Positions 8,113-17,479 of a stretch of DNA of 64,000 nt are shown here, in pieces. Origin of the DNA: Bacillota bacterium. GTDB taxonomy: Bacteria > Bacillota > Clostridia > Lachnospirales > Lachnospiraceae. The stretch's first letter is position 1, and the number at the start of each line of letters is the position of its first letter. The notes beneath the pieces are model-generated. The model worked only from the letters and a program-made list of their open reading frames with translations. It did no database searches and was not told the DNA's origin. The translations under genes were made by a program, and so were the position numbers. The stretch is from contig JAEZKU010000017.1 of NCBI GenBank assembly GCA_023436065.1, positions 62,001 to 126,000 on the forward strand, in the 5' to 3' direction.

Positions 8113-8216
8113 TTTTAGATATATATTTTAATGACATCATACTCCGGTTTCATGATTTCGTCAATAGCGAATCTCACATTTTTCAATTATATACGAGCTA
8201 TTCCGGTAATTCGGGC

Positions 8217-8258
8217 AAAAAAAGACCTCAACCCGCATATAATCAGCGTATTGAGGTC
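8217..8258 (-). terminator. Rho-independent terminator after DUF2935 gene
   Basis: On the minus strand GACCTCAATACGC pairs with GCGGGTTGAGGTC, followed by seven T. It closes the transcript of the genes at 8289 and probably 9287-16218. Confidence 0.88.
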
Positions 8259-8288
8259 CATTCTATTCTTCCTTACTCTTTCTGCTCT

Positions 8289-9209
8289 CTATCTTCGGAA
8301 CATTCTTAACAGCCTTAGATAATGACTGGCTTCTCTGAGCGTATGATCTCCCAACAACGGGATGATGATCGATTTAATCTTGCAATTGATCAGCCCCTGT
8401 GTTCCCTGCTCTTTGAAATCCCTGATTGCTTTTGTCGCTGCGAAACTATCCGCAGTAACCTTTGCAGCCGGCACCGTATTATCCATTGCTTCCCTGGCTT
8501 CTCTTGTCAGATCATCAAATTCGTCACCAAAATGATCGGCCATGTTGAACAGATCCTCTTCCTGTGGATCGAGCAATCCACGGATAAACTTCGAATGCTC
8601 AGCCATAATCCGGTTCCAGAACATTTCCTGCTCCAGTGCCTCATTTTCGATATGATAATCTTCCCCTCTCTGAATTCGCTGAATGGTATCCCGATACAAT
8701 CTGGCTTCCCGAAGAATATGGTCGATCAACAGCGGATAGTTCACGGTAAACATCTTGCAGGCAAGCACATCTGCCAGTATGGTCTCCTTAAACCGGATCA
8801 AAGCGGATACCAATTCGATAGCCCTTCTGTTAATCTCAAAAACAGCCTCATCCAGTCTTCTGTTCACAGGATAATTTCTGCTTCCCACCAAATCCATCTC
8901 TGCTTTTGTGATATCAATCGGTATATCAACACCTGTATAATACTCGGAAGCTTTCTCTGCATTCATCGTATATTGTGTAACTACCTCTCCCGACTGTAGT
9001 ACATCCCTTCCTACTACTCCGCCGGAGATAGCAACCACATCCCATAACAGCTTATCAAACTCCTTACGAAACTCATCAGCCCTTTTGGTAAAGCTTGAAT
9101 CCCTTGGTGTAAAACCTATCTCAAGAAAAAATGAATGCTCTTTCATAATTCTTAAAAAGAATAAGTGTAACTCCAGGGACAGCCTGGCAAAATCTCTGTT
9201 CAGGTACAT
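8289..9209 (-). CDS. DUF2935 family protein with two internal repeats
   Basis: Predicted cytoplasmic all-helical protein of 306 residues from the chosen ATG, which follows CAGGAGGAACAATTC; the frame is open for ten more codons upstream but without a ribosome site. The sequence is an internal duplication: FFLRIMKEHSFFLEIGF in the first half corresponds to MFWNRIMAEHSKFIRGL in the second, and LLIDHILREARLYRDTI corresponds to LLGDHTLREASHYLRLL. Each half thus contributes an EH pair and a DHxLREAxxY pair, a ferritin- or hemerythrin-like arrangement that could bind metal. The function of DUF2935 is not established. It lies 77 bases after the four-gene operon and ends at a strong terminator, so it may be its last gene. 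Confidence 0.8.
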   Translation of the reverse strand: MYLNRDFARLSLELHLFFLRIMKEHSFFLEIGFTPRDSSFTKRADEFRKEFDKLLWDVVAISGGVVGRDVLQSGEVVTQYTMNAEKASEYYTGVDIPIDITKAEMDLVGSRNYPVNRRLDEAVFEINRRAIELVSALIRFKETILADVLACKMFTVNYPLLIDHILREARLYRDTIQRIQRGEDYHIENEALEQEMFWNRIMAEHSKFIRGLLDPQEEDLFNMADHFGDEFDDLTREAREAMDNTVPAAKVTADSFAATKAIRDFKEQGTQGLINCKIKSIIIPLLGDHTLREASHYLRLLRMFRR

Positions 9210-9286
9210 GAATTGTTCCTCCTGATAGAATATATACATTACATTATTCTATGAAAGTATCTTATTTTCTGTGAAACAAACATGCC

Positions 9287-10510
9287 TTATTCTTCAAGCT
9301 CCAGCTGATACCTGCGAACCAGTTTCTCAGCCTCCTCCTTACTGTCGGGATAATTGGTGATAATTCCCTTGATGGCTGAGATTGCTTCCTTTCTCTGCTT
9401 TTGGTTAAGGTCAATCCTTTCTCTCAGCTTCTGTCTCCTCACATTTAATCTATGGCGAACCTCAACCATCTCCTTGTTATCCAGAATCGCCGTAGGCTGA
9501 TAAATCCATATCTCAGAATCCACAACCCCATGCTTTTTCAATTCATGGATGAGTTCATTATGAAAGAATTCCAGTAATTCCGTATTACTTTGATATCTTC
9601 TTGCTTCATCCTTCATTCTTACGTATTCTTCCCAGGAGGCACGAAGCTGCTCATAGCTTTCTACCATATACTTGCTGTATGCATAATCCAGATAACTCCG
9701 GTTATTCACGGCTTTGATCTTTACCTTGTTCATCAGCATAATCTGACGATTTTGCTTTGCCTGAACAAGTCGCACATTGCTTTCATTCTTCCTGGCTTCC
9801 AGAAAAATATATAAGGTCGAGATCATCCCCATCAGCACTGTCAACAGGAAAGGTATTGTAAAGCTTGCTTCCGTATAAAATGACAAAAGCGCAAACAGCA
9901 GAAATAATAGCACTATCACTACACTAGTAGTTACTGCTATTCCTTTCAGGAAGGATTGCTTGCTTACAATCTCCTCCTCCTGGTCATCCAGCGCCTCACG
10001 CTCCTTCTCCAGATGCATCATATCCTGATCTATCATCATCTGATATTGTTCGCTGTCTTTGATCGCAGGCAGTTCCTTAGGTAACATAAGCTCATAGCGT
10101 TCGAACAGACGATATTGCATGTCCGATAATATGGAACTCTTTCTTTGCAGCTTTTCTCTGTCCTTAGACAGGCTGATGATCTTTCTTGCAGCTTCCTCCA
10201 GATTCTCTCTTTGATCCTCCGGGATCATATCAATCCTTTGCATATCTGCGAGATAGGAAGTAACCGCCTGATATTCAACCTTGGCTTCCTCTGTCTGTCT
10301 GTCGCTTTCAAGAATGATCTCACAATTGTCCTTCACATAGCTGATACGCTCGGTATTGGTATTCAGCCTGAGGGCCCGCTTACCCTCCTTCTTTTTCTCG
10401 GAACGGGACTTCTTATCAGACAGACCCGTCTCCTCCACATCCGAATCCTGAAGGATTTGTTCTATATCATTACTCTGTCGTTTTCTCTTAAATAGATTTA
10501 AAATGCCCAT
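9287..10510 (-). CDS. Membrane-anchored coiled-coil protein, unknown function
   Basis: I do not recognise a named family. The chosen ATG (AGGTGG 6 bases upstream) gives 407 residues. Residues 1-55 are strongly charged (FKRKRQSND, KKSRSEKKKEGKR). Then comes a helical coiled-coil stretch to about 185, two adjacent membrane spans (AVTTSVVIVLLFLLFALLSF and IPFLLTVLMGMISTLYIFL), and a second helical coiled-coil region rich in Arg, Lys and Glu to the end. The hairpin topology puts both coiled coils on the same side, most likely the cytoplasm. It is the last of four tightly spaced genes with a 40-base gap upstream and could anchor the products of the others to the membrane. Confidence 0.75.
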   Translation of the reverse strand: MGILNLFKRKRQSNDIEQILQDSDVEETGLSDKKSRSEKKKEGKRALRLNTNTERISYVKDNCEIILESDRQTEEAKVEYQAVTSYLADMQRIDMIPEDQRENLEEAARKIISLSKDREKLQRKSSILSDMQYRLFERYELMLPKELPAIKDSEQYQMMIDQDMMHLEKEREALDDQEEEIVSKQSFLKGIAVTTSVVIVLLFLLFALLSFYTEASFTIPFLLTVLMGMISTLYIFLEARKNESNVRLVQAKQNRQIMLMNKVKIKAVNNRSYLDYAYSKYMVESYEQLRASWEEYVRMKDEARRYQSNTELLEFFHNELIHELKKHGVVDSEIWIYQPTAILDNKEMVEVRHRLNVRRQKLRERIDLNQKQRKEAISAIKGIITNYPDSKEEAEKLVRRYQLELEE

Positions 10511-10550
10511 ACTTTCCACCTCACTGCGAGCCATCGTTCAAACGCCTTTA

Positions 10551-11384
10551 TTATTTGCGGCGGATTTCCATCTTCCAAGCCTCCAGTAATTCCTCCGTCT
10601 TTTGATAATATTCCAGTATTTGTCCCTTTTCTTTCATTTGCCTTAGAGCTATGATATCAGCCATACCCTGAGACTGTTCTGCTTCTTCCTGAATTTGATC
10701 CATATAGTGATCAAGGGAAGTCCGTACCTCATCACTTACCTCATATTCCTCAAGCTTTTCGCGATACAGTATATCATGACGCAACAGCCGTAAAGCACTT
10801 AAATATTGTATCAGGCTTTCGCTCCTATGATTTCTTTCATACGCTTCGAGCATAAGCTGTGCTGCCTCTTTTAAGCCTGCAGTATGTACCTTGGCAACTG
10901 CAAGGTTATGAAGAATATTACCGTAATCCTCCGGTGTCAGATCCTTCGCCTCATCAGTGCTTAGAATTTTCTCATACTCCGCTGCCGCCTCACGGTAAAG
11001 TCCTTCCGATAAGCTGTTATCTGCTTTGATACAGCTTCTTTTTATCTTCGGCATGCCGGAGATATCATCCAATTTCTTAAGCAGTCCCTTGATCTCACCT
11101 TCACTATAATAGTCTGCACTGCAGAGGATGAAGGTTACCATGGTTTTTACATCTGCCTTCTGCTGTTTCAACTGCCTTAGCCTCTCAGCTCGTCCGGGTA
11201 ATTTCAGTTCTGTCTGTATCCAGTCAATCAGGGCATCCGAATAAATATCCTCCTCAATCATGTAGATATGGTGAAAGATATAGTAGCAGAGCTCCTCTAT
11301 CGAATATACCTTGATACCGGTAGATACGAAGCAATATGGAATTCTCGTTCTGGCACCGCTGCACAGAATCAGCTTGCTCATCAT
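10551..11384 (-). CDS. TPR-like helical protein, unknown function
   Basis: Soluble protein of about 277 residues from the ATG at 11384; the frame opens with a GTG four codons earlier, inside the likely ribosome site GTGGGGG. The first 30 residues (LILCSGARTRIPYCFVSTGIKVYSIEELCYYI) are a conserved-looking cap. Residues 115-215 read as tetratricopeptide-like helices (ADNSLSEGLYREAAAEYEKIL, NILHNLAVAKVHTAGLKEAAQLMLEAYERN). The C terminus is charged and helical. The gap to the upstream Hsp70-like gene is only 14 bases. A scaffold or adaptor role within this operon is inference. Confidence 0.75.
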   Translation of the reverse strand: MMSKLILCSGARTRIPYCFVSTGIKVYSIEELCYYIFHHIYMIEEDIYSDALIDWIQTELKLPGRAERLRQLKQQKADVKTMVTFILCSADYYSEGEIKGLLKKLDDISGMPKIKRSCIKADNSLSEGLYREAAAEYEKILSTDEAKDLTPEDYGNILHNLAVAKVHTAGLKEAAQLMLEAYERNHRSESLIQYLSALRLLRHDILYREKLEEYEVSDEVRTSLDHYMDQIQEEAEQSQGMADIIALRQMKEKGQILEYYQKTEELLEAWKMEIRRK

Positions 11385-11398
11385 CGTAACCCCCACTT

Positions 11399-12658
11399 TT
11401 ATAGTTCTATCGAAATCTCTGTAACCAGTCCTGTCGCAGGATAGAATTCTCCGAAGCCCAGATCCTGAACTGAAATGATACCGCAGGTTCTATTCACGCA
11501 AGTAAAACTGATCAAAAGTCTTGTCATACGATCCGGTCTTTCAGGTAGCTTCAGTCGTACGTTTTCCCTGACTACTTCCCCGTTCACCACATTTTTCAGT
11601 ATAATCTCAAGCTCAGGTTCCCCCTCAGGAATCACTTCAATGCTTTGATCTACTTCATACCAGTTCATACCTGCTTCTGCAAGAATGGCATCTATATATT
11701 TTGTATCCCGATATACCCTGACTCCGACAGTGCTGGTAATCATATCATCATTCAACAGGAGTATGTCCGTAAGCTTGGCATCTCCGGATAGTTCCTTCGC
11801 AGCATAGCAAGCTCCTTTGGTAAACAGATTCTGTCCAAGAAATACTCTGCGTCCTGCACAGAGCTTCTGCATAGCTTCCTCAGCCCAGTCTCCCTCAAAT
11901 CCTCGTCCCGTAAAATAAAGCGTTGTTACGATTTGTTTATAGAGCGCAGTATTGGCTATGTTCTCAAAGATAAATGAATGGTTATGCCCATTTTCTTTAA
12001 GCATCGGATAACTCAGGGTCTCGGTGTAATCTGTCTTACTTAAGCTTGCAATCATAGGCTTTCCTCTGCGGTTCAATCGAATCTGATAATAAAGCAAGGC
12101 TTCTTCATTGAACTCAAAGAGACCGACATCATTCATCCAAAGAGCTTTATCCTGGCTTAGGGCATAATACAGATAAGCACCGGCATGGCTTAGGATCAGT
12201 ACCCTGTCTTTCTCCAGTCCGAGAGAGGACAATGCCGCATAGATACCCTCCACAAGACCCGGCTCGGTATTACGGACTGTCACTACCAGCTTTGTAATCT
12301 GCTCCGTAGGAAAATACTGCTTCACCAAAGTCAATGTCTTTCGAAGAAATTTCTCCAGAAGTGAAACACCGTCAAAGCTTTCTCCAAACAATTCGATTTT
12401 CTCTCCTGTTACCAGCCTTTCCAACAGATGATTGATTAATACTCCTGCTCCTGAGTCGTAACAGCTAATTGCATCCTCACCAAACAGCCATTGCTTTGAA
12501 TCAATTCTGATACCCAGAACGGTAGGGATGAGGTTCACTTCATCCTCCTCCCGAATTCCAATAGAAATCGGTTCAAAGGTCTTATAGCTATAACAGCTTA
12601 TCTGGGTAAAATCCTCACACAGATCATACCCAACAATCAATTTTCTCGGTGCATCCAT
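11399..12658 (-). CDS. Hsp70/actin-fold-like protein, unknown function (DUF5716-like)
   Basis: Protein of 419 residues with the outline of an Hsp70. An N-terminal phosphate-1-like strand (LIVGYDLCEDFTQIS, residues 8-22) is followed by NLIPTVLGI...QWLFGEDAI, which parallels the IPS-V and GE-A segments of DnaK. A degenerate phosphate-2-like strand, DVGLFEFNEEALLYYQI, lacks the glycine-rich DxGGG. A YFTGRGFEGDWAEEA helix then resembles the adenosine motif. The last 90 residues form beta strands (LEIILKNVVNGEVV, MTRLLISFTCVNRTC) reminiscent of a substrate-binding sandwich. ATP hydrolysis may therefore be lost or altered. I recall a Lachnospiraceae family named DUF5716 with this look, unverified. 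It sits 14 bases after the 1181-residue gene. Confidence 0.72.
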   Translation of the reverse strand: MDAPRKLIVGYDLCEDFTQISCYSYKTFEPISIGIREEDEVNLIPTVLGIRIDSKQWLFGEDAISCYDSGAGVLINHLLERLVTGEKIELFGESFDGVSLLEKFLRKTLTLVKQYFPTEQITKLVVTVRNTEPGLVEGIYAALSSLGLEKDRVLILSHAGAYLYYALSQDKALWMNDVGLFEFNEEALLYYQIRLNRRGKPMIASLSKTDYTETLSYPMLKENGHNHSFIFENIANTALYKQIVTTLYFTGRGFEGDWAEEAMQKLCAGRRVFLGQNLFTKGACYAAKELSGDAKLTDILLLNDDMITSTVGVRVYRDTKYIDAILAEAGMNWYEVDQSIEVIPEGEPELEIILKNVVNGEVVRENVRLKLPERPDRMTRLLISFTCVNRTCGIISVQDLGFGEFYPATGLVTEISIEL

Positions 12659-12672
12659 CGAACCGCTCCTTG

Positions 12673-15600
12673 CTAGTTGATTTGTTTAAAGCATGCATCT
12701 ATCATGTACTTGTTCCTTAAATAATTCTCCATAAGGACAAGAAGGGTATTCTCATCCTTTACTTCCTTCGCCATCAGCATCAAATTAATCTGATTATAAT
12801 TACTATCATCTTCCTCCGGGGTCTCACATTCATACTGGGTATGCAGGCTTTCCGTGATGTTAGAACCATCCGAGGTCTCCTCCGTGATATAATACTGGAG
12901 TGCTTCATGATAGAATAGTACGAACTCCTTCACGTGAATACCCATGAATGCATTATTCATCCTCTGAGTCGTATACTCCCGATCCTGCTCACTAAGCAGC
13001 CGATAATGGATATAGACCTGCTTTCTCGGATCGGTGATATAAGTGATATAACACTTATCAACTACACGCTCCGGCAATTTCACCTGTTTCCGATACAACA
13101 GAAAGAAAGGAAGTATGATGTCCTTTTTCACAAAACGGTCTATCTGATACTCTATGAAATTCAATTCATTCTCAGTAAGCTTCCTATCCTCGCTGTAATA
13201 TTTCAGCCAGGCAAGCAGGCAGATATCGTTTTCTTCATAGTTCAGCTCCCTCTTCATAATCGGGAAAAGCTCCGTATTTATGACATGCAGATGAACCAGA
13301 TAATTATATGCATAGAAGGATAGAAAAGCGCGAACCAGCTTATGATTGGTGACATCCCTGTAATAATCACTAAATACCAGGAAGCTCTCCTCCAGATACC
13401 CTTCCGTATAAAGCATTTGCATTAGGAGACGTTCCTCCAGAAGGTGGGTGTTAATCTCAAACCCCTTCGCTGCTTTCCAGAGCCCATACATCTCCCGGGT
13501 TGCACCATTATAATAGTTAACCAGATAGCGAAGTATTGCTTCGTCATACTTATTATGGGAGAAAACATAATAACACAGATCCACCATAAGTTCATTTCTG
13601 TTTTCTGCCTCCGGTGTTAGCATCCAACCGGAGCACATCTTCACCAGCCTGTTGATCGTCACTCCTTCAAAGCCAAAACTCTTAATCGCTTCCATTGCCT
13701 TATGATATAGAGAACGGATTACCATATACTCAAGATACCTAATGCGATCCATAGGTCTTAAAGCATTCAATTCCAGCTTGCTCAGATAATACTCCAATTG
13801 TTCATCCTGATAATTTTCATAGTAGTACTCAATAAGCGTCTGACAGCACTCCGTCGCATATTCCTTCGTAAGTCCCTCGAGCTGTAATACCTGCTTACGA
13901 AGTGCGATGGCTCCCTCATTGATAATGCGATAGCTCTGATAACGATCGAATAAATGCAACAACAACATAGGATGGTTACTGTATTCCAGACAGTGGTTTT
14001 CATATTCTTCTGCTGTCAAAAATGCTGTTACCGTATAATCCACTGATTCAACATAACGATTTCCAAAGCTGTCTGATAAGAAGATTTCCGCATTACTTGT
14101 AAAAAGATCAATCTGAGCACAGCCCTGAAGCAGCATCTGCGTCTCTTCCATTCCAAGCTCCTTATGGATCACAGTGACAGAGATCATATTGGGATTATCA
14201 CAGACAAACTCCTGACGAAAAAGCACATAAGGCAAATGTCTTGATAGCTCTGCGTTTAGTAAGTTTTTGTTCAAAAACTCCTTATAAAGAACTGCCAGGT
14301 CCCGACTGATCTGGTGCTGTTCCAGCATCTTTGTCGCAAAGATCTCCATGCGCTTCCAATACGTACGGTAGATGGACTCATGTTTATCCTTATTCTTAAC
14401 GATATTGGCATATAAAAATGCTTTCTTCGTATCACTCAAATTACTGTTATAAATGAAATACAGCAATACCGGCACTGCCAGAGGTTCTTCCATCGCAGAG
14501 CTTGCAGAATACATGTAGTATTCATAAAGCTCCGTGATACGAAGTTGTGCGTCCACTCCGAGCCGATACCACTCGAAGTATTTCTCTTCCTTCTTCATTC
14601 CTTTAATCAGAAGACAGCAGATGGCGGAAAGTATCTCCGGATCATCATATTCATCATACAGCCTGACCAAGCCTTGAAAGATGACAGGATGGAAGCCCTT
14701 TCTTTTGTTTGCCAGATAAGTGTATTGGCCGGCTAGCTCCTTAGATATGATCCAGTTCTTGATTCCATAATTCATAACCTGTATCTCAAAATCACTCAGT
14801 TCCCGCAGTAATACAGGTTCCTGATTAAAGATGCAAACTGCTTCATAATACAGGATGGGGCTGTGACAACCCGCCTCAAATTGTTCCTTGATATCACTCA
14901 GCTTCTTACCGGAAGCTTTTGTATAACCACTGTCCAGATTTAGCAGAAACCAGAGAATTCTCCAATCTGTATTCCCATTCTCATAATAATAACGGATTGC
15001 TTCTGTTGCATTCTTTATGGTCTCCTCATCTTTCAGTAATAGAGCCTTCAGATACAGATATGCACAATATTCATAGACCGATCTGCGTTTCAGCATTGCT
15101 TCACTCAAGGCAAAGTCCCCAATCAACTCTTCTGCGAGTTTCGTCTTGCCTGAGATAATAGCCAGATGCGTCTTTAACAGCTCATTCAGTATGCTGTTAG
15201 GAGTTTCTGATAAATCATTTAGAATCGACTCAGCCTCTTCAATATAATGATTTAAGTCTATCCGGTCCAGTCGAAGGTTCAGATAATTGGCCATCATTCC
15301 GAATTCCAGCTTCTGCTGTAATCGATGATCTGACATCCTCTTAGACTCTTTTTGGCATTTACATCTGACTTCAATCGTTATCGTCTGATGGGCAGTCTTA
15401 ATCCAAATGTGTCCGAAATTATTACCGGCCCTTAAGAGTCCGGGATCAATAGTGAAGGATACCTGATTGGTATTACCGATAAAGCGGTCCGCCCATAGAA
15501 ACTTCTGCTCTAATTGAATAAATGCAGCATCCGTACTGACTCTGATTTCCGCATAGCCCCAATGATCCTTGGTCAGTGTGATCCGATCGCTAATTGCTTC

Positions 15601-16218
15601 ATCAGATACCACATAATCCACCTGTGTCTTATCCACCACCAGTTGGATCATTGCCTTCTTATGTATCGCAATCAAAAACTCTTCCAAAGCCTGACTGGTT
15701 GAAAGACTTTTTATCAAATATCGGTAAATGTATCGAAAACGTTCTTCATTCGCAAGAAAGACTGCCTCAAAATCCTCCTGCTTGAACACTTTCTTAGCTT
15801 CCGACCAATCCATTCTGGCAAGATTGGTAAATTGGAATAAATCCTTAATCTTTCCCAATGAGGTCGTTACACTTGCTATCTCTATCTGCACATAATAAGG
15901 AAGCGTCTTTTCACCGCAATCACTTACAATGCAGACGTCTCCCTGTAAAGTCTCCCCGGCCTTCAAAAATGATGCATCGAAGGAATAATAAATTGTATTT
16001 GCTACATCGCAAAAGTAAGGTGTCTTTATCTGCAACAAACGACTGGAGGAATAGACTCTTCCCTCCATCCCGCGCTCTGCACTGTTGCTGATGGTAAAGC
16101 TACCTTCATAAAGCTTGCCTGCTTCTACTGTGATTCTGATTTCCTCGTCGGTCAGGCATATAAAAGGAAGCTCATATTCAAAATTCCCTTTTGAAAACTG
16201 CTCGATCTTCTCCTTCAA
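12673..16218 (-). CDS. Large helical-repeat protein, unknown function (DUF5717-like)
   Basis: First gene of the four-gene operon, 1181 residues, no signal peptide and no membrane span. The N terminus (FEYELPFICLTDEEIRITVEAGKLYEGSFTISN) begins a beta-sandwich domain to about residue 115, and a second beta domain spans about 205-285 (YAEIRVSTDAAFIQLEQKFLWAD, VSFTIDPGLLRAGNNFGHIWIKT). From about 300 to the end are helical repeats rich in Tyr, Leu and Glu, resembling a long solenoid. The start is TTG, preceded five bases upstream by GGGGTG; no ATG or GTG fits better. I associate it with DUF5717 from Lachnospiraceae, from memory only. Two Ig-like domains plus a solenoid suggest a scaffold working with the Hsp70-like product. 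Confidence 0.78.
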   Translation of the reverse strand: MKEKIEQFSKGNFEYELPFICLTDEEIRITVEAGKLYEGSFTISNSAERGMEGRVYSSSRLLQIKTPYFCDVANTIYYSFDASFLKAGETLQGDVCIVSDCGEKTLPYYVQIEIASVTTSLGKIKDLFQFTNLARMDWSEAKKVFKQEDFEAVFLANEERFRYIYRYLIKSLSTSQALEEFLIAIHKKAMIQLVVDKTQVDYVVSDEAISDRITLTKDHWGYAEIRVSTDAAFIQLEQKFLWADRFIGNTNQVSFTIDPGLLRAGNNFGHIWIKTAHQTITIEVRCKCQKESKRMSDHRLQQKLEFGMMANYLNLRLDRIDLNHYIEEAESILNDLSETPNSILNELLKTHLAIISGKTKLAEELIGDFALSEAMLKRRSVYEYCAYLYLKALLLKDEETIKNATEAIRYYYENGNTDWRILWFLLNLDSGYTKASGKKLSDIKEQFEAGCHSPILYYEAVCIFNQEPVLLRELSDFEIQVMNYGIKNWIISKELAGQYTYLANKRKGFHPVIFQGLVRLYDEYDDPEILSAICCLLIKGMKKEEKYFEWYRLGVDAQLRITELYEYYMYSASSAMEEPLAVPVLLYFIYNSNLSDTKKAFLYANIVKNKDKHESIYRTYWKRMEIFATKMLEQHQISRDLAVLYKEFLNKNLLNAELSRHLPYVLFRQEFVCDNPNMISVTVIHKELGMEETQMLLQGCAQIDLFTSNAEIFLSDSFGNRYVESVDYTVTAFLTAEEYENHCLEYSNHPMLLLHLFDRYQSYRIINEGAIALRKQVLQLEGLTKEYATECCQTLIEYYYENYQDEQLEYYLSKLELNALRPMDRIRYLEYMVIRSLYHKAMEAIKSFGFEGVTINRLVKMCSGWMLTPEAENRNELMVDLCYYVFSHNKYDEAILRYLVNYYNGATREMYGLWKAAKGFEINTHLLEERLLMQMLYTEGYLEESFLVFSDYYRDVTNHKLVRAFLSFYAYNYLVHLHVINTELFPIMKRELNYEENDICLLAWLKYYSEDRKLTENELNFIEYQIDRFVKKDIILPFFLLYRKQVKLPERVVDKCYITYITDPRKQVYIHYRLLSEQDREYTTQRMNNAFMGIHVKEFVLFYHEALQYYITEETSDGSNITESLHTQYECETPEEDDSNYNQINLMLMAKEVKDENTLLVLMENYLRNKYMIDACFKQIN

Positions 16219-16276
16219 TCTATCACCCCAAGCTGTTATTTTACCGGTTCAGAAACATAGTCCTCTTAACATATAT

Positions 16277-16304
16277 TTGCATTTTAAAAAATATTAGCTA
16301 TAAT
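16277..16304 (+). promoter_or_regulatory. Promoter of the aminotransferase gene
   Basis: TTGCAT (16277-16282), a 16-base spacer and a perfect TATAAT (16299-16304) point toward the gene at 16370. The region is the divergent gap with the 1181-residue gene, for which I found no equally good promoter. Confidence 0.6.
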
Positions 16305-16369
16305 AATAATGATTATAATTCAACAGTGAAAAAAAATCCAGTATTTATCATAAATCGGGAGGGTATTAC

Positions 16370-17467
16370 ATGATTAAGCATTCAGATCATTTTCACGGAA
16401 GCGACTTGGAGACTATCGAGAAGGTTTATGGCATAAAAAAAGAGGATATCGTCAGCTTTTCTGCCAATGTCAACCCCCTTGGAATCTCACCAAAGCTTAA
16501 GACTACGCTGTCTGAACAGGTCGATGCAATTATGAGCTATCCCGATCGGGAATATACCTCTCTTCGTAAAAAGATAGCCGACTATGTGCATACAGATATC
16601 GAGAATATTCTTGTGGGAAACGGCTCCACGGAATTGATCTCACTGTTTATCCAGATTAAGCATCCGAAGAAGGCTTTAATTATAGGTCCCACGTACTCTG
16701 AATATGAACGTGAGGTATCTCTCGGCGGCGGAACCACCCGTTACTACCGCCTGGAAGAGGAGAATAATTTTACACTGGATATCCCTTCTCTGGAGGAAGA
16801 GTTAACCTCGGATGTGGATCTTCTAGTCATCTGCAATCCGAATAATCCAACCTCCTCAGCCATTTCCCGCAATGATATGCGCAAAATCCTGGACATCTGC
16901 AAGCAGAAGGGCATCTTTGTCATGATCGACGAAACCTATGTGGAGTTTGTTGAGGATATTGCCAAGATAACCTCCGCTCCTCTTACCGGCTATTATAATA
17001 ACGTGATCATCCTGCGCGGTATCTCCAAATTCTTTGCTGCTCCGGGACTTCGTCTCGGTTATGCCATCTGCGGAAATGCTGATTTGATCAAGGAGATTGA
17101 TCAACGTAAAAATCCCTGGACGATCAATAGTCTGGCTGCTATTGCAGGTGAGATCATGTTCACGGATGAGGACTATATAAAAGCAACCCGCTCCCTGATT
17201 GCCAAGGAACGGGCTCGTATCTGCAAATTACTGGATAACTGCAGTAATGTACAATATTATCCTCCGACAGCTAATTTCATCCTTGTGAAGATCCTAAAGG
17301 AGGAGGTCACCTCCATGGATTTATTTGAAGCTGCTATCCGCAAGGGCTTGATGATTCGGGATTGTTCCACATTTCCCTTCCTGAATAATAAATTCATCCG
17401 TTTCTGCTTCATGACACCGGAGAAAAATGATGCACTGCTGAATATCCTGCTGGAAGTGCTAAGATAA
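16370..17467 (+). CDS. PLP-dependent aminotransferase, HisC/CobD-like
   Basis: Fold type I class I/II enzyme of 365 residues. The N terminus HGSDLETIEKVYGIKKEDIVSFSANVNPLGIS matches the threonine-phosphate decarboxylase (CobD) and histidinol-phosphate aminotransferase group. VGNGSTELI binds the cofactor phosphate, VICNPNNPTSSAIS and VMIDETYVEF hold the PLP ring, and the Schiff-base lysine is in RGISKFFAAPGLRLGYA. GGGAGGG lies ahead of the ATG. It is monocistronic, ends 12 bases from a convergent gene, and has no cobalamin or histidine genes beside it, so the substrate (histidinol phosphate, threonine phosphate or another amino acid) stays open. Confidence 0.85.
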   Translation: MIKHSDHFHGSDLETIEKVYGIKKEDIVSFSANVNPLGISPKLKTTLSEQVDAIMSYPDREYTSLRKKIADYVHTDIENILVGNGSTELISLFIQIKHPKKALIIGPTYSEYEREVSLGGGTTRYYRLEEENNFTLDIPSLEEELTSDVDLLVICNPNNPTSSAISRNDMRKILDICKQKGIFVMIDETYVEFVEDIAKITSAPLTGYYNNVIILRGISKFFAAPGLRLGYAICGNADLIKEIDQRKNPWTINSLAAIAGEIMFTDEDYIKATRSLIAKERARICKLLDNCSNVQYYPPTANFILVKILKEEVTSMDLFEAAIRKGLMIRDCSTFPFLNNKFIRFCFMTPEKNDALLNILLEVLR

Positions 17468-17479
17468 CTTATTGTTTGC

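Noticed and set aside
8322..8999. Open frame of 225 codons on the plus strand
   Set aside because: Antisense to the DUF2935 gene, whose motifs and ribosome site are clear.
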